Assembly: GCA_025352665.1 (NCBI GenBank)
Contig: JANXSM010000136.1
Span: forward strand, 1-40,697
Direction: 5' to 3'
DNA from: Rhodospirillales bacterium
Lineage (GTDB): Bacteria; Pseudomonadota; Alphaproteobacteria; Acetobacterales; Acetobacteraceae
Length of the DNA stretch: 40,697 nt
In this document: positions 24,734-32,916 of the stretch, one piece after another
How positions within the stretch are numbered: position 1 is the first letter of the stretch
Layout of the letters: each line of letters opens with the position of its first letter
Program-made: the position numbers and the translations under genes
Notes under the pieces: generated by a model
What the model saw: the letters and a program-made list of their open reading frames with translations, nothing else
What the model was told of the DNA's origin: nothing
Database searches by the model: none

Positions 24734-24738
24734 TTGTC

Positions 24739-25482
24739 ATGGATGATAGATCACATACGGCTGCGACGGCAAGTGACGCGTTGGAGGTGCTGTCCGCCCC
24801 CTACGCTCCGTTGCGGGAGACCGAGACCGGCCCGCGCAGCCTCAGCGATGTCGCCTATGCACGCTTCATTGACGCGCTGTTCGACCGTCGGATCACCCCT
24901 GGTGCCACGCTGTCGCAGGCCGATCTCGTGCGCATCCTCGATGTGCCGCTGGCCCCGTTGCGCGACGCCTTGCGCGTGTTGCAGACCGAAGGGCTGCTCA
25001 CCATCCACGCCCGCTCCGGCATCGCGCTCGCCAAGCCGGATTTTGGCATGATCCGCAATACCTACCAGCTCCGCGCGATCCTTGAACGCGCGGCCATCCG
25101 CAGCTTCGCCGAGATCGCGGAGATCGGTCTGATCGGGGAGCTCACCGACTGTGCCGAGGCCGTCATCGTGGCAGTCCAGGGTCAGGAGATTTCTGCGGCC
25201 GGTGCGCAGGCCGTCGAGCGTATCGATTTCGGCTTTCATATGCGGGTGGTCGCCTGCCTGCAGAATCCGCTGATCCAGACCACCTACCGTCAGGCGCACA
25301 GCTTCGACCGACTGATCCGCCTCGACCGTGCTTTTCGCCTGTCCGCACCGCTGGTCGTCCGGACGATGATCGAGCACCTTGATATCCTGGCCGCCTGCGC
25401 CCGCCGTGACGCCAATGTGGCAGAGGCGGCGCTGGAGGTGCATTTTGCCCGCGCCATGCAACGCGCCATGGGCTGCGCATGA
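24739..25482 (+). CDS. GntR-family (FadR/FCD) transcriptional regulator
   Basis: 247 residues. The winged helix is at about 35-100 (SDVAYARFIDALFDRRITPGA, then PLAPLRDALRVLQTEGLLTIHARSGIAL). The FCD ligand domain is at about 105-235, with metal-site residues in RIDFGFHMRVVA and histidines in MIEHLDIL and LEVHFARAM. No Shine-Dalgarno sequence precedes the ATG at 24739, so the mRNA may be leaderless. It diverges from the enolase-binding protein-PhyH operon and precedes an enolase gene by 10 bp, so it is the local regulator of the sugar-acid pathway, most likely a repressor released by an intermediate. Confidence 0.9.
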   Translation: MDDRSHTAATASDALEVLSAPYAPLRETETGPRSLSDVAYARFIDALFDRRITPGATLSQADLVRILDVPLAPLRDALRVLQTEGLLTIHARSGIALAKPDFGMIRNTYQLRAILERAAIRSFAEIAEIGLIGELTDCAEAVIVAVQGQEISAAGAQAVERIDFGFHMRVVACLQNPLIQTTYRQAHSFDRLIRLDRAFRLSAPLVVRTMIEHLDILAACARRDANVAEAALEVHFARAMQRAMGCA

Positions 25483-25492
25483 GGAGACGCCA

Positions 25493-26602
25493 ATGAGCCG
25501 GATCGACCAGGTCGAGATCTTGATGGTGGATCTACAGCCGAAAGTACGGCGAACCGACGCCATTCAATCTTTCATCTCGCAGGAGACGCCGATCGTTCGG
25601 ATCCGCACCACGGATGGGGCGATCGGCACCGGCTATAGCTACACGATCGGCACCGGCGGGCACGCGGTGGTGTCGCTGCTGGAGCGGCATCTGGCGCCGC
25701 TTCTGCTTGGGCGAGATCCAGCGATGATCGAGCAGATCTGGCGCGATTTGCAGTTCTCCACGCATGCGACCTCCGTCGGTGCGATCACCTCGTTGGCGCT
25801 GGCTGCGATCGACACGGCACTGTGGGATTTGCGCTGCCTTGGTGCCGGTCAGCCTCTGCATCGCATGGCCGGTGGCGCGCAGTCGCGCGTGCCGCTGTAC
25901 ACCACCGAGGGCGGCTGGCTGCATATCGAGACTCCAGCGCTGATCGAGGATGCGCTGCGGGCAAAGGAAGCCGGGTTCGGCGGCTGCAAGCTGAAGGTTG
26001 GCCGCCGCCCGCACGACGATGTGGCGCGGCTCTCGGCTGTGCGCGAAGCCGTCGGTCCCGATTTCGAAATCATGGTCGACGCCAACCAGGCCTTCGCGGT
26101 GGATGAGGCGATCCGTCGCGCGCGACTGTTCGAGCCGCTTGATCTCGCCTGGTTCGAGGAACCGCTGCCGGCCGATGATCTCGACGGGCATGTGCGGCTT
26201 TGCGCCGCGACCACCCTGCCTGTAGCGGTAGGTGAGTCGATCTACGGGATTGGCCATTTCCGAGACTATTTGCAGAAAGGCGCGTGCTCGGTCGTACAGG
26301 TCGATGTCGCGCGCATCGGTGGCATCACACCGTGGCTGAAGGTCGCGCATATGGCCGAGGCGTTTAACCTGCCGGTCAGCCCGCATTTCCTCATGGAGTT
26401 GCATGTATCGCTATCGGCCGCGGTGCCCAACGGGCGCTGGGTGGAATACATCCCCCAACTCGACGGCATCACGCACAGTGGCATAACAATCGAAGCAGGC
26501 TACGCGATCCCGCCGACAAGGCCTGGTCTCGGCATTTCGTGGGATTGGGAGCGGATCCAGGCACAGTCGATTGCAAATGTGGTGTTGCAGGCTCGGCTGT
26601 AG
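25493..26602 (+). CDS. Enolase-superfamily enzyme, mandelate-racemase subgroup
   Basis: 369 residues from the ATG at 25493, with GAGGAG 7 nt upstream. Complete mandelate-racemase-type active site: K166-L-K168, D196 (MVDAN), E222/E223 (FEEP), E248 (VGES), D271 and H298 (SPHFLMELH). The K168 and H298-D271 pair on opposite faces allows racemisation or dehydration. Likely an acid-sugar dehydratase or epimerase acting in the same pathway as the divergent operon. It is the second gene of the GntR transcript. Confidence 0.9.
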   Translation: MSRIDQVEILMVDLQPKVRRTDAIQSFISQETPIVRIRTTDGAIGTGYSYTIGTGGHAVVSLLERHLAPLLLGRDPAMIEQIWRDLQFSTHATSVGAITSLALAAIDTALWDLRCLGAGQPLHRMAGGAQSRVPLYTTEGGWLHIETPALIEDALRAKEAGFGGCKLKVGRRPHDDVARLSAVREAVGPDFEIMVDANQAFAVDEAIRRARLFEPLDLAWFEEPLPADDLDGHVRLCAATTLPVAVGESIYGIGHFRDYLQKGACSVVQVDVARIGGITPWLKVAHMAEAFNLPVSPHFLMELHVSLSAAVPNGRWVEYIPQLDGITHSGITIEAGYAIPPTRPGLGISWDWERIQAQSIANVVLQARL

Positions 26603-26692
26603 TCCAATGACGACCTCAGCAATTATCCACCACCTTGCGACGCGAGGTAAAGTCCGAATCCATGGGCGAATGGATCGCGATGATTTGCAGTA

Positions 26693-27615
26693 GCTCAGCA
26701 AGGAGCAATTGATCGACCTGGTGCTTCGGCTTCAGCGGACGGACAAGAATTCACACACTTCGGCAAAGCTCCCGTCGACGGACGAGAAAGAGAAGCGCGA
26801 GAACGCGAGGCCTGGCGGAGCAAAGCCCGGGCACGCGCCGCACAGCCGTCGGCTGGCGGATCATCCCGACGAATTTCACGACCATATCCCCGATTTCTGC
26901 AGGCAATGCGGCGGCGCGTTTTCCCCTGACGAGACGCTTGAACTGATGGTTGAATACGACGAGATCGAGAGACCGCCGGTCAAACCATATATCGTGCGTC
27001 ATCGCCGCGTGGCGCAGAAAGCGCTGGCGCCGACGGTCGCGATGCCCACGCCGTTTGGACCGCGCATCCATGCGCTGGCGATCTATCATAAGGGTTTCCA
27101 GGCACTGTCCTACGAGCGCTTACGCGTCCTGTTCCAGGCGCGTTCGGCCTGGCGGTGAGCGAGGGCGCGCTGATGAACATGTTCATCCGCTCGCACCCGC
27201 GGTTCAAGATCGATGCACAGAAAGCCCGGGCCACCCTTCGTGCCGCTCGGGTCGTCGCCAGCGACGAAACCGACGTTCGGATCGAGGGCACGAACGCGTA
27301 TCATTGTGTGTTCCACCGCAAGGACGCGGTCGTGCATCAGCCCGATTATTCTCGCGCCGCCCGCGTCGTGTCTGGATGTCCGATCGCTATTTAGCCCAGC
27401 AATCGCACGGCTAATGGCATCAAACCTGCCTGGCGCATCTGGCACGCGACAAGGCTTTTGCACTGGAGCAAGGCTTGGATGACCTCCCCTTCCGGTTCAA
27501 TCTCTGGCTCGGGAAAGCCTTAGATCAAGCCGAAGCCATTGCCGATTTTGCTGCGTCAACGCTTGCGCGGAAAAAACGAGATCTGGAAAAGCAGCTCGCC
27601 GTAACGGCACCCGCG
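26693..27615 (+). pseudogene. IS66-family transposase (tnpC) remnant
   Basis: Pieces of an IS66 transposase in successive frames. The first is LSKEQLIDLVLRLQRTDKNS with PSTDEKEKRENARPGGAKPGH and the metal-binding region HIPDFCRQCGG (26693-27158). The second is VSEGALMNMFIRSHPRFKID with VVASDETDVRIEG (27155-27394). The third, after a frame change, is CLAHLARDKAFALEQGLDDLPFRF and FAASTLARKKRDLEKQL (about 27418-27600). Full-length relatives have about 500 residues. The second CxxC of the zinc region and the C-terminal catalytic Glu region are missing, and no tnpA/tnpB genes or end repeats were recognised. Confidence 0.82.
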
Positions 27616-27775
27616 CCATGTGGGCGGCCGAGGCCGACGCGGACGTGCGAACCACAATCGAACCCGCGCGGCTCAAGGGCGCCAATCCCCTCGACGTCAA
27701 CGTCGGTGTTCTCGAACAACAGTGGCGCGGGCTGCAAAATCCAATCTCCTGGGGTGGGTAATTACCTGTAGGGTC
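27616..27775 (+). other. Unassigned tail between the IS66 remnant and the binding protein
   Basis: A possible leftover frame (MWAAEADADVRTTIEPARLK, then LDVNVGVLEQQWRGLQN) ends in a TAA inside a perfect 10-bp palindrome GGTAATTACC (27757-27766). I do not recognise the frame. Confidence 0.25.
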
Positions 27776-28765
27776 CTACTTCTCGACGAAAACGTTGGTG
27801 TAGAACGCCGTGGTCTGCATGTCAGTCGAGACATCCTGATACTTTTTCATCAGATCAAGCGTTCGGGCCCAATCGGACGGCGCCATATAGCCGAGCGTGT
27901 GCCCCTTGCTGTCCGGCGACTCAAGCAACGCGAGCGAGGCGAGCAGCTGCGCCTTGAGCAGATCGGCGTCAGCTTGCGGCTTTTCCGCCATTGTCGCGGC
28001 AACCGCCTTGTCCGGATTTGCACGCGACAGTTCGATGGATTTGCGCGTGGCGCGCACGAAGCGCGCGACCAGATCGGGCTTGCCGTCCAGTGTCGCCTTG
28101 CTCACCAGAATGGTCAGGCCCTCAGTGTTCAGGCCGAGTTCGGCGAATGAGAACACCTTTTGATCCAGGCCCTTCTGGTCGAGCACCACCACCTGATTCT
28201 CCAGGCCGGCGAGCAGACCGTCGACGCGCTTCTGCAGAACGGCCACGATTTTACCAGCCCCGTCGACGTTGAGCGTACGAATCTTGCCAGCATCCACGCC
28301 GGTGATCTGCCAGAGCGCCGGCAGCAGCGCAAATGAAGCCTCGCCGGCAGTGACGGCGATCAGTTTGCCCTCGACATCCTTGATCGACTTCACCCCCGCA
28401 TCGGCACGAAACGAAATGCCATAAGGCGACTTGTTCAGAATTCCCATCACTGACACAACCGCCGCACCACGCGTGGCGCCGGCGATCACGCTGCCGCCAT
28501 CTGCCAGCCCGAACGTGTCACCACCCGTTGCCACCGTCTGCACCGTGCGCACCGAGCCTTGACCCTCGCCGATATCGAGGTCGATGCCCTCGGAGGTATA
28601 GGCGCCGGCGGCCTTGCCGTAGAAGAAGATGGTGTGCACGCCTGAAAGCAAGAAGTTAAGGCGCAGGCTGGCCTTGTCGGATGCCTCGGCCGTCGCGGCG
28701 CTGGCGGTGAGACCGAACACGAAGGCCGTGGCGGCGGCGAGCAGTGATTTCCGGCCGATTTTCAT
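27776..28765 (-). CDS. NitT/TauT-type ABC binding protein (NMT1-like)
   Basis: 329 residues; AGGAA lies 7 nt before the ATG. Signal peptide of about 25 residues (LLAAATAFVFGLTASAATA). The mature fold is the SsuA/THI5-like binding domain: LRLNFLLSGVHTIFFYGKAAG, TSEGIDLDIGEGQGS, GDTFGLADGGSVIAGATRG. The family binds nitrate, sulfonates, taurine, pyrimidine precursors or aromatic acids; the ligand is not predictable. It follows the permease gene after 36 bp. Confidence 0.9.
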   Translation of the reverse strand: MKIGRKSLLAAATAFVFGLTASAATAEASDKASLRLNFLLSGVHTIFFYGKAAGAYTSEGIDLDIGEGQGSVRTVQTVATGGDTFGLADGGSVIAGATRGAAVVSVMGILNKSPYGISFRADAGVKSIKDVEGKLIAVTAGEASFALLPALWQITGVDAGKIRTLNVDGAGKIVAVLQKRVDGLLAGLENQVVVLDQKGLDQKVFSFAELGLNTEGLTILVSKATLDGKPDLVARFVRATRKSIELSRANPDKAVAATMAEKPQADADLLKAQLLASLALLESPDSKGHTLGYMAPSDWARTLDLMKKYQDVSTDMQTTAFYTNVFVEK

Positions 28766-28801
28766 TTGACGTTTCCTTTGGTTTTATGGATCGGACAATG
28801 A

Positions 28802-29599
28802 TCAGGTTGGTGTTTTGCCGAGGCTGAGCTCGTCGCGACGTTGCGAGACGTGCCAGGGGATGCAGATGCGCTCGATGGCTTCCACAGTGCCGTAAAGGGC
28901 GAGCCCGAGCACGCTCAGGACGATGATGACAGCAAACGTCATCGCCGTGTTCATGTTGCCGTTGTAGCCAAGCAGCAGATAGCCAAGTCCGTTGTCGGAG
29001 GCAACGAACTCGGCCACCACGGCGGCCGTTGCCGACAGGGCCGCGGCGACCTTGAAACCGGCGAACAGCGAGGGCAGGGCACCGGGAAGTTCGACCTGCC
29101 AAAAGATGCGCAGGCGGCTGGCGCGATAGGTGCGGGCGAGATCGAACACGTCTGGCTCGATGGACTTGAACGCGACGATCGCATTGACCACGATCGGAAA
29201 GAACGACAACAGAAACACCAGCAGGATCTTCGAGGGCAGTCCGAAGCCGACCCAAATGATGAACAGCGGTGCGATCGCGATTTTCGGGATGATCTGCAGT
29301 ACCACCAGCAGCGGGTAGAACACTGCCTCGAACGCCTTGGAATAGACCACGAGCAACGCCATCGCCACGCCGAGCAGCGCTGCCACCAGGAAGCCGAGCA
29401 CCATCGGCAGCAGCGTGTACAGAGCCGCGGGACCGACGATATAGAAATTACGAAACAACTGCGCGAGCACGTGCGATGGCGCCGGCAGGATATATTCCGG
29501 CACATGCAGGAGCCGCACCGCGATTTCCCAGACCAGCAGCGCGCCGATCAGGCTTGCTGCAACGTGCAGGCCATTGCGGGCCCGATTTGCGAGGCTCAT
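28802..29599 (-). CDS. NitT/TauT-type ABC permease (SsuC-like)
   Basis: About 265 residues from the ATG at 29599 (GGGGGAA upstream); the frame is open to 29761, but the extra N-terminus does not fit the family. Six membrane segments, with the coupling loop EPDVFDLARTYRASRLRIFWQVELPGALPS around 135-165 (EAA-like, LPGALP) and FIIWVGFGLPSKI before it. It partners the binding protein downstream and the ATPase that is encoded divergently 153 bp away. Confidence 0.9.
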   Translation of the reverse strand: MSLANRARNGLHVAASLIGALLVWEIAVRLLHVPEYILPAPSHVLAQLFRNFYIVGPAALYTLLPMVLGFLVAALLGVAMALLVVYSKAFEAVFYPLLVVLQIIPKIAIAPLFIIWVGFGLPSKILLVFLLSFFPIVVNAIVAFKSIEPDVFDLARTYRASRLRIFWQVELPGALPSLFAGFKVAAALSATAAVVAEFVASDNGLGYLLLGYNGNMNTAMTFAVIIVLSVLGLALYGTVEAIERICIPWHVSQRRDELSLGKTPT

Positions 29600-29688
29600 C
29601 CGCGTTCCCCCATCTCTGCGAAGCGGTTGACCGCTTGCGTGTTCTGCTTGGACAGCTTCGCGTCGCATTAAAGCTTGACGCGAGTTGA

Positions 29689-29703
29689 TGGAACAGTGTT
29701 CTA
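29689..29703. promoter_or_regulatory. Candidate IclR operator 1
   Basis: TGGAACAGTGTTCTA; the inner 11 bp GAACA-G-TGTTC is a perfect palindrome. It lies in the 153-bp divergent region between the permease and ATPase genes. Of 15 bp, 14 match the palindrome at 32902-32916. GGAAC/GTTCC-type half-sites are typical of IclR regulators. Confidence 0.7.
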
Positions 29704-29725
29704 AATTACCTATAAGTCGTGTCAA
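29698..29725 (-). promoter_or_regulatory. Promoter for the permease/binding protein transcript
   Basis: On the minus strand a consensus -35 TTGACA (29725-29720), 16 nt, then TAGAAC (29703-29698). The -10 falls inside the palindrome, so regulator binding would block RNA polymerase. On the plus strand TTGACG (29675-29680) could be the -35 of the ATPase transcript. Confidence 0.5.
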
Positions 29726-29752
29726 CGCCAAACTCGCAGGACGGTAACGACC

Positions 29753-30550
29753 ATGAGCCAAACCGCTGTCGGGCCGCTGTCGGGTATCCGGATCGCAGGC
29801 GTCACCAAGCGCTTCGGCCCGGTGGGCGCCGGCGTCACGGCGTTGGAGCAGGTCGATCTCGACATCGGCGATGGTGAATTCGTGGCCGTCGTTGGTCCCT
29901 CAGGCTGCGGCAAATCCACGCTGATGCGGTTGATCTCTCGCCTGGCCGAACCCAGCACCGGCAGCATCTCGGTATTCGGCGAAACGTCGAACCTGCCGCC
30001 GCCCGACATGGGGATCGTCTTTCAGGGCCATGTGCTGCTCCCGTGGCGCAGCATTCTCGACAACGTGCTGTTCCCCGCCGACATCACCGGCCGCGACCGC
30101 AACGCGCTGAAGCCGCATGCGCTGGAACTGCTGGAGAGTGTCGGGCTCAAGGATTTCGCCCAAAACTTCCCCCACGAACTCTCCGGCGGCATGAAGCAGC
30201 GCGCCTCCATTGCCCGTGCCCTGCTGATGCGCCCAAAGCTCTTGCTGATGGACGAACCGTTCGGAGCACTCGACGCGCTGACCCGCGAACAAATGCGTGT
30301 CGATCTCGAAGCGCTCTGGCTCGAACATAAGATGACCGTCGTGTTCATCACCCATTCCATCGACGAGGCCGTGCTGCTCGCCGACCGGGTGATCGTGATG
30401 ACCCCGCGTCCGGGACGGGTCGAAACGATCCTGGATATCGGCATTCCCCGCACCCGCGGACTGCACGCGCGGCGCCACCCGGAATTTTTGCGGCGCAGCG
30501 AGGAGATCACCGATATTTTTCTCTCGCGCGGCGTGTTGCAGCGGCACTGA
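29753..30550 (+). CDS. NitT/TauT-type ABC ATPase (SsuB/TauB-like)
   Basis: 265 residues. Walker A GPSGCGKS (48-55), Q-loop FQ (90-91), signature LSGGMKQR (143-150), Walker B LLLMDEP and H201 (THSIDEA). The LSGGMKQR signature and VIVMTPRPGRV are hallmarks of the nitrate/sulfonate/taurine importers. It completes the importer whose permease and binding protein are on the other strand. The IclR gene follows after 15 bp. Confidence 0.93.
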   Translation: MSQTAVGPLSGIRIAGVTKRFGPVGAGVTALEQVDLDIGDGEFVAVVGPSGCGKSTLMRLISRLAEPSTGSISVFGETSNLPPPDMGIVFQGHVLLPWRSILDNVLFPADITGRDRNALKPHALELLESVGLKDFAQNFPHELSGGMKQRASIARALLMRPKLLLMDEPFGALDALTREQMRVDLEALWLEHKMTVVFITHSIDEAVLLADRVIVMTPRPGRVETILDIGIPRTRGLHARRHPEFLRRSEEITDIFLSRGVLQRH

Positions 30551-30565
30551 AGCAATCTGAAGCAC

Positions 30566-31393
30566 ATGTCAGAGCTCGAGATTATCCCGCCCGGCAATGC
30601 CATCGAACGCGTCATCGGCGCCATCGAGATGCTGGGGATGGCGGATGCGCCTCTTCGTTTGTCTGCGATCGCCCAGCGGCTTGGTATCCCAAAGTCGGCA
30701 GTGCATCGCATTCTCACTAGCCTGGGCGATCGCGGCTGGGTCGAGCAGAGCCACAATGACAGCTACGCGCTGACGTTGCGTATGCCGCTGCTGGGGCAAC
30801 GGATGCTGGCGCTGCTCGACCTCACGAACCTGCGGCAACCGGTTCTGGAACGGCTGGCCGGACGCACACGTGAACTCGTGCGGCTGACCGAGTTGCGCCG
30901 AGACGAACTGATCTGGATCGGCTCCGCCCGTGGCCGGCGCTCTGGCCTGGTCTACGAGGCCGACATGACAGAGCGCATCGTGCCGTTCGCCACCGCCAAC
31001 GGCCGCGCATGGTTGGCGACGCTGCCGGTCGACCGCGCCATTCGCATTGCGAAGGAGGCCGGTCTCGGCGCGCGGGCTGATCTTCCCAAGGCGGTGCAGA
31101 CCGTAGCGGCCTTGCGCGCCGAGCTGGTGGCGACACGCCAGCGCGGCTTCGGCCTGACACTCGAGGAAGCCGAGGATGGCGTTGCCGCGATCGCGGTCAC
31201 CATTGGCAAAAGCAGTGAGGTAGTCGGAACTATGAGCGTCGCCGCCCCGGTCAGCCGCCTCGGCCCTGCCAGGATCGCGGAAATCCTGCCGGAACTGCAA
31301 CGCGCCGCACAGTCGATGATGCTGATCTGGAACACCTCAAGGCTTGATGCTGCGGCCATGACCGCCGAGCCGGCGGCCCGGATCGCCAGATGA
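30566..31393 (+). CDS. IclR-family transcriptional regulator
   Basis: 275 residues. N-terminal winged helix (about 10-75): NAIERVIGAIEMLG, LRLSAIAQRLGIPKSAVHRILTSL, GWVEQ. The C-terminal effector domain (about 80-260) has the family's late signature GFGLTLEEAEDGVAAIAVTIG. Usually dimeric or tetrameric, IclR proteins bind small aromatic or keto acids. It lies between two copies of the TGGAACA-N-TGTTCTA palindrome and overlaps the SDR gene by ATGA; it should control the importer, the SDR and the EthD-like gene. Confidence 0.92.
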   Translation: MSELEIIPPGNAIERVIGAIEMLGMADAPLRLSAIAQRLGIPKSAVHRILTSLGDRGWVEQSHNDSYALTLRMPLLGQRMLALLDLTNLRQPVLERLAGRTRELVRLTELRRDELIWIGSARGRRSGLVYEADMTERIVPFATANGRAWLATLPVDRAIRIAKEAGLGARADLPKAVQTVAALRAELVATRQRGFGLTLEEAEDGVAAIAVTIGKSSEVVGTMSVAAPVSRLGPARIAEILPELQRAAQSMMLIWNTSRLDAAAMTAEPAARIAR

Positions 31394-32109
31394 CATCGAA
31401 TGGAGTTGCGATCGTCACCGGCGGCGCCGGCGGGATCGGCCGTGCCATTCTCGCCCGGCTGCGTGAGGACGGTCTGCGCACCGTCTGCTGGGATTTGTCG
31501 GACGCAGCATCTGAAGCGGACCTTGCACTCTGCGTCGATGTCACCGACGACGCGGCCCTCGACCGTGCGGCACGAGAGACCATCGACCGCGCCGGGACAA
31601 TCCGCGCGCTGGTCATCAATGCGGGCATTCTGGGACCGGTCGGTCCGGTCTGGGAGGCAAGCCCGACAGATATTCGCAGGGTGTTCGACGTGAACCTGAC
31701 GTCGGCCTTCCTGACCGCCCGTGCGGTCATCCCGCATATGCGTGCCAACGCCGGTCCGGACCGGGGCCGCGTCGTCATCATGTCATCGTTGCAGGCCAAG
31801 GAGGGCACGGCGCTGGCGGGCCCATACGCTGCGGCGAAGGCAGGGTTGATCGCGCTTACCAAATGTCTCGGCAAGGAACTCGCCGCCGACGGCATTCTGG
31901 TCAATGCCGTCACCCCCACGGTGGTTCGGACGGCAATGGAGCAATCGATCACATCCGAACGCCGCGCCGATCTTCTGGCCCGAATCCCGCTTGGCCGTTT
32001 CATGGAGCCTGCGGAGGTGGCCGAGATGGTGGCTTGGCTGTGCAGCCCGCAATGCAGTTTCTCGACCGGTGCGGTGTTTGATCTCTCCGGCGGCCGTGCC
32101 ACGTCATGA
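31390..32109 (+). CDS. SDR-family oxidoreductase
   Basis: 239 residues. Rossmann loop TGGAGGIG (10-17), NAG (77-79), S133, Y146 and K150 (YAAAK), and the C-terminal LSGG. A classical SDR, FabG-like in shape; the substrate is unknown and presumably arises from the imported compound. It overlaps the IclR stop (ATGA) and the end of the convergent EthD-like gene by 6 bp. Confidence 0.9.
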   Translation: MTSNGVAIVTGGAGGIGRAILARLREDGLRTVCWDLSDAASEADLALCVDVTDDAALDRAARETIDRAGTIRALVINAGILGPVGPVWEASPTDIRRVFDVNLTSAFLTARAVIPHMRANAGPDRGRVVIMSSLQAKEGTALAGPYAAAKAGLIALTKCLGKELAADGILVNAVTPTVVRTAMEQSITSERRADLLARIPLGRFMEPAEVAEMVAWLCSPQCSFSTGAVFDLSGGRATS

Positions 32110-32805
32110 GGGGCGCGATCCGCCTGAGTCGAGCAGGTCGAACTGCAGCGAGTACACACCTCTGATCACATCGAGCAGGGAGAAGGATTCGAGGGCGCCG
32201 GCCCCGAGCGGTCCCGCCAATGCCTCACGTATCGCGTGGGCCGTGGAGCCTTCGATCATCACCACCCAGCGCGGCACCGCATTTTCGGGACGGCCGGCCT
32301 GCTCGGCGGTCTTGGTGGTGCTGACCGCAACATCGGCACGACTGACGTGACAGGCGACGACCCCGGGCGCGAGCGCCAGTTCCGCCAAGACCACCGCCAT
32401 CCGCTCCATTAGGGCCTTGTCGCGCGCTGCATCGCAATCGAACCGCAACGTGCCGAGGAACCCGCCCGACGCCGCGCCCAGCGAAATGTCGTTGCGGCAC
32501 AACGAACGGGCAACGTTGCGGAAGTAACTGACGGTATCAGTCGTCCATGGTGTCGGGCTGTTTAGCCGCGCCAGGTAAGCGGTGCCGCCAAGCACCTCTG
32601 CATTCCGCACGTCGTAGAGGGTGAAATACTGGGGTGAACCGGCCAGCTCGCCGTTTACGGCGATGTAGCGACGGCCCCGCAGAAACCCATCGATGCCGAG
32701 GCGTTCGGGCATGTGTTCGCGGTAGTGCCACTCATAGAAATTGGCGCGCCCCTCCGGCGCGATGTCGTTCCAGATTGCGACGACCGCTTGGCCTGTCAGA
32801 GCCAT
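32104..32805 (-). CDS. EthD-like (dimeric alpha/beta barrel) protein of unknown function
   Basis: 233 residues. The N-terminus NDIAPEGRANFYEWHYREHMPERLGIDGFLRGRRY is typical of ferredoxin-like dimeric alpha/beta-barrel proteins (EthD/DUF4286-like), and the second half repeats a similar pattern (VACHVSRADVAV, WVVMIEG). Such proteins sit in aromatic or ether catabolic clusters as small oxygenases, lyases or helpers; no catalytic role can be assigned. GGGGG precedes the ATG. The second copy of the IclR-type palindrome lies about 100 bp upstream, which links it to the regulator. Confidence 0.72.
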   Translation of the reverse strand: MALTGQAVVAIWNDIAPEGRANFYEWHYREHMPERLGIDGFLRGRRYIAVNGELAGSPQYFTLYDVRNAEVLGGTAYLARLNSPTPWTTDTVSYFRNVARSLCRNDISLGAASGGFLGTLRFDCDAARDKALMERMAVVLAELALAPGVVACHVSRADVAVSTTKTAEQAGRPENAVPRWVVMIEGSTAHAIREALAGPLGAGALESFSLLDVIRGVYSLQFDLLDSGGSRPS

Positions 32806-32901
32806 CAGAGAAGTCCCCCGCTTGCGAACATATTTTCGTGCCCGTTCGTGAGCATGTCGGTCATAAAGACTGGTTGCTCAATGATATGCCGCATGATTGC
32901 G

Positions 32902-32916
32902 TGGAACATTGTTCTA
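32902..32916. promoter_or_regulatory. Candidate IclR operator 2
   Basis: TGGAACATTGTTCTA; GAACA-T-TGTTC is perfectly palindromic. It overlaps the last codon of the cupin gene and lies 97 bp upstream of the EthD-like gene start. It differs from operator 1 only at the centre base. Confidence 0.7.

Noticed and set aside
27757-27766. GGTAATTACC palindrome as an operator of the NitT/TauT operon
   Set aside because: It lies past the 3' end of the operon, not near a promoter, and ten-bp palindromes of this type can arise by chance; it may be an insertion scar instead.
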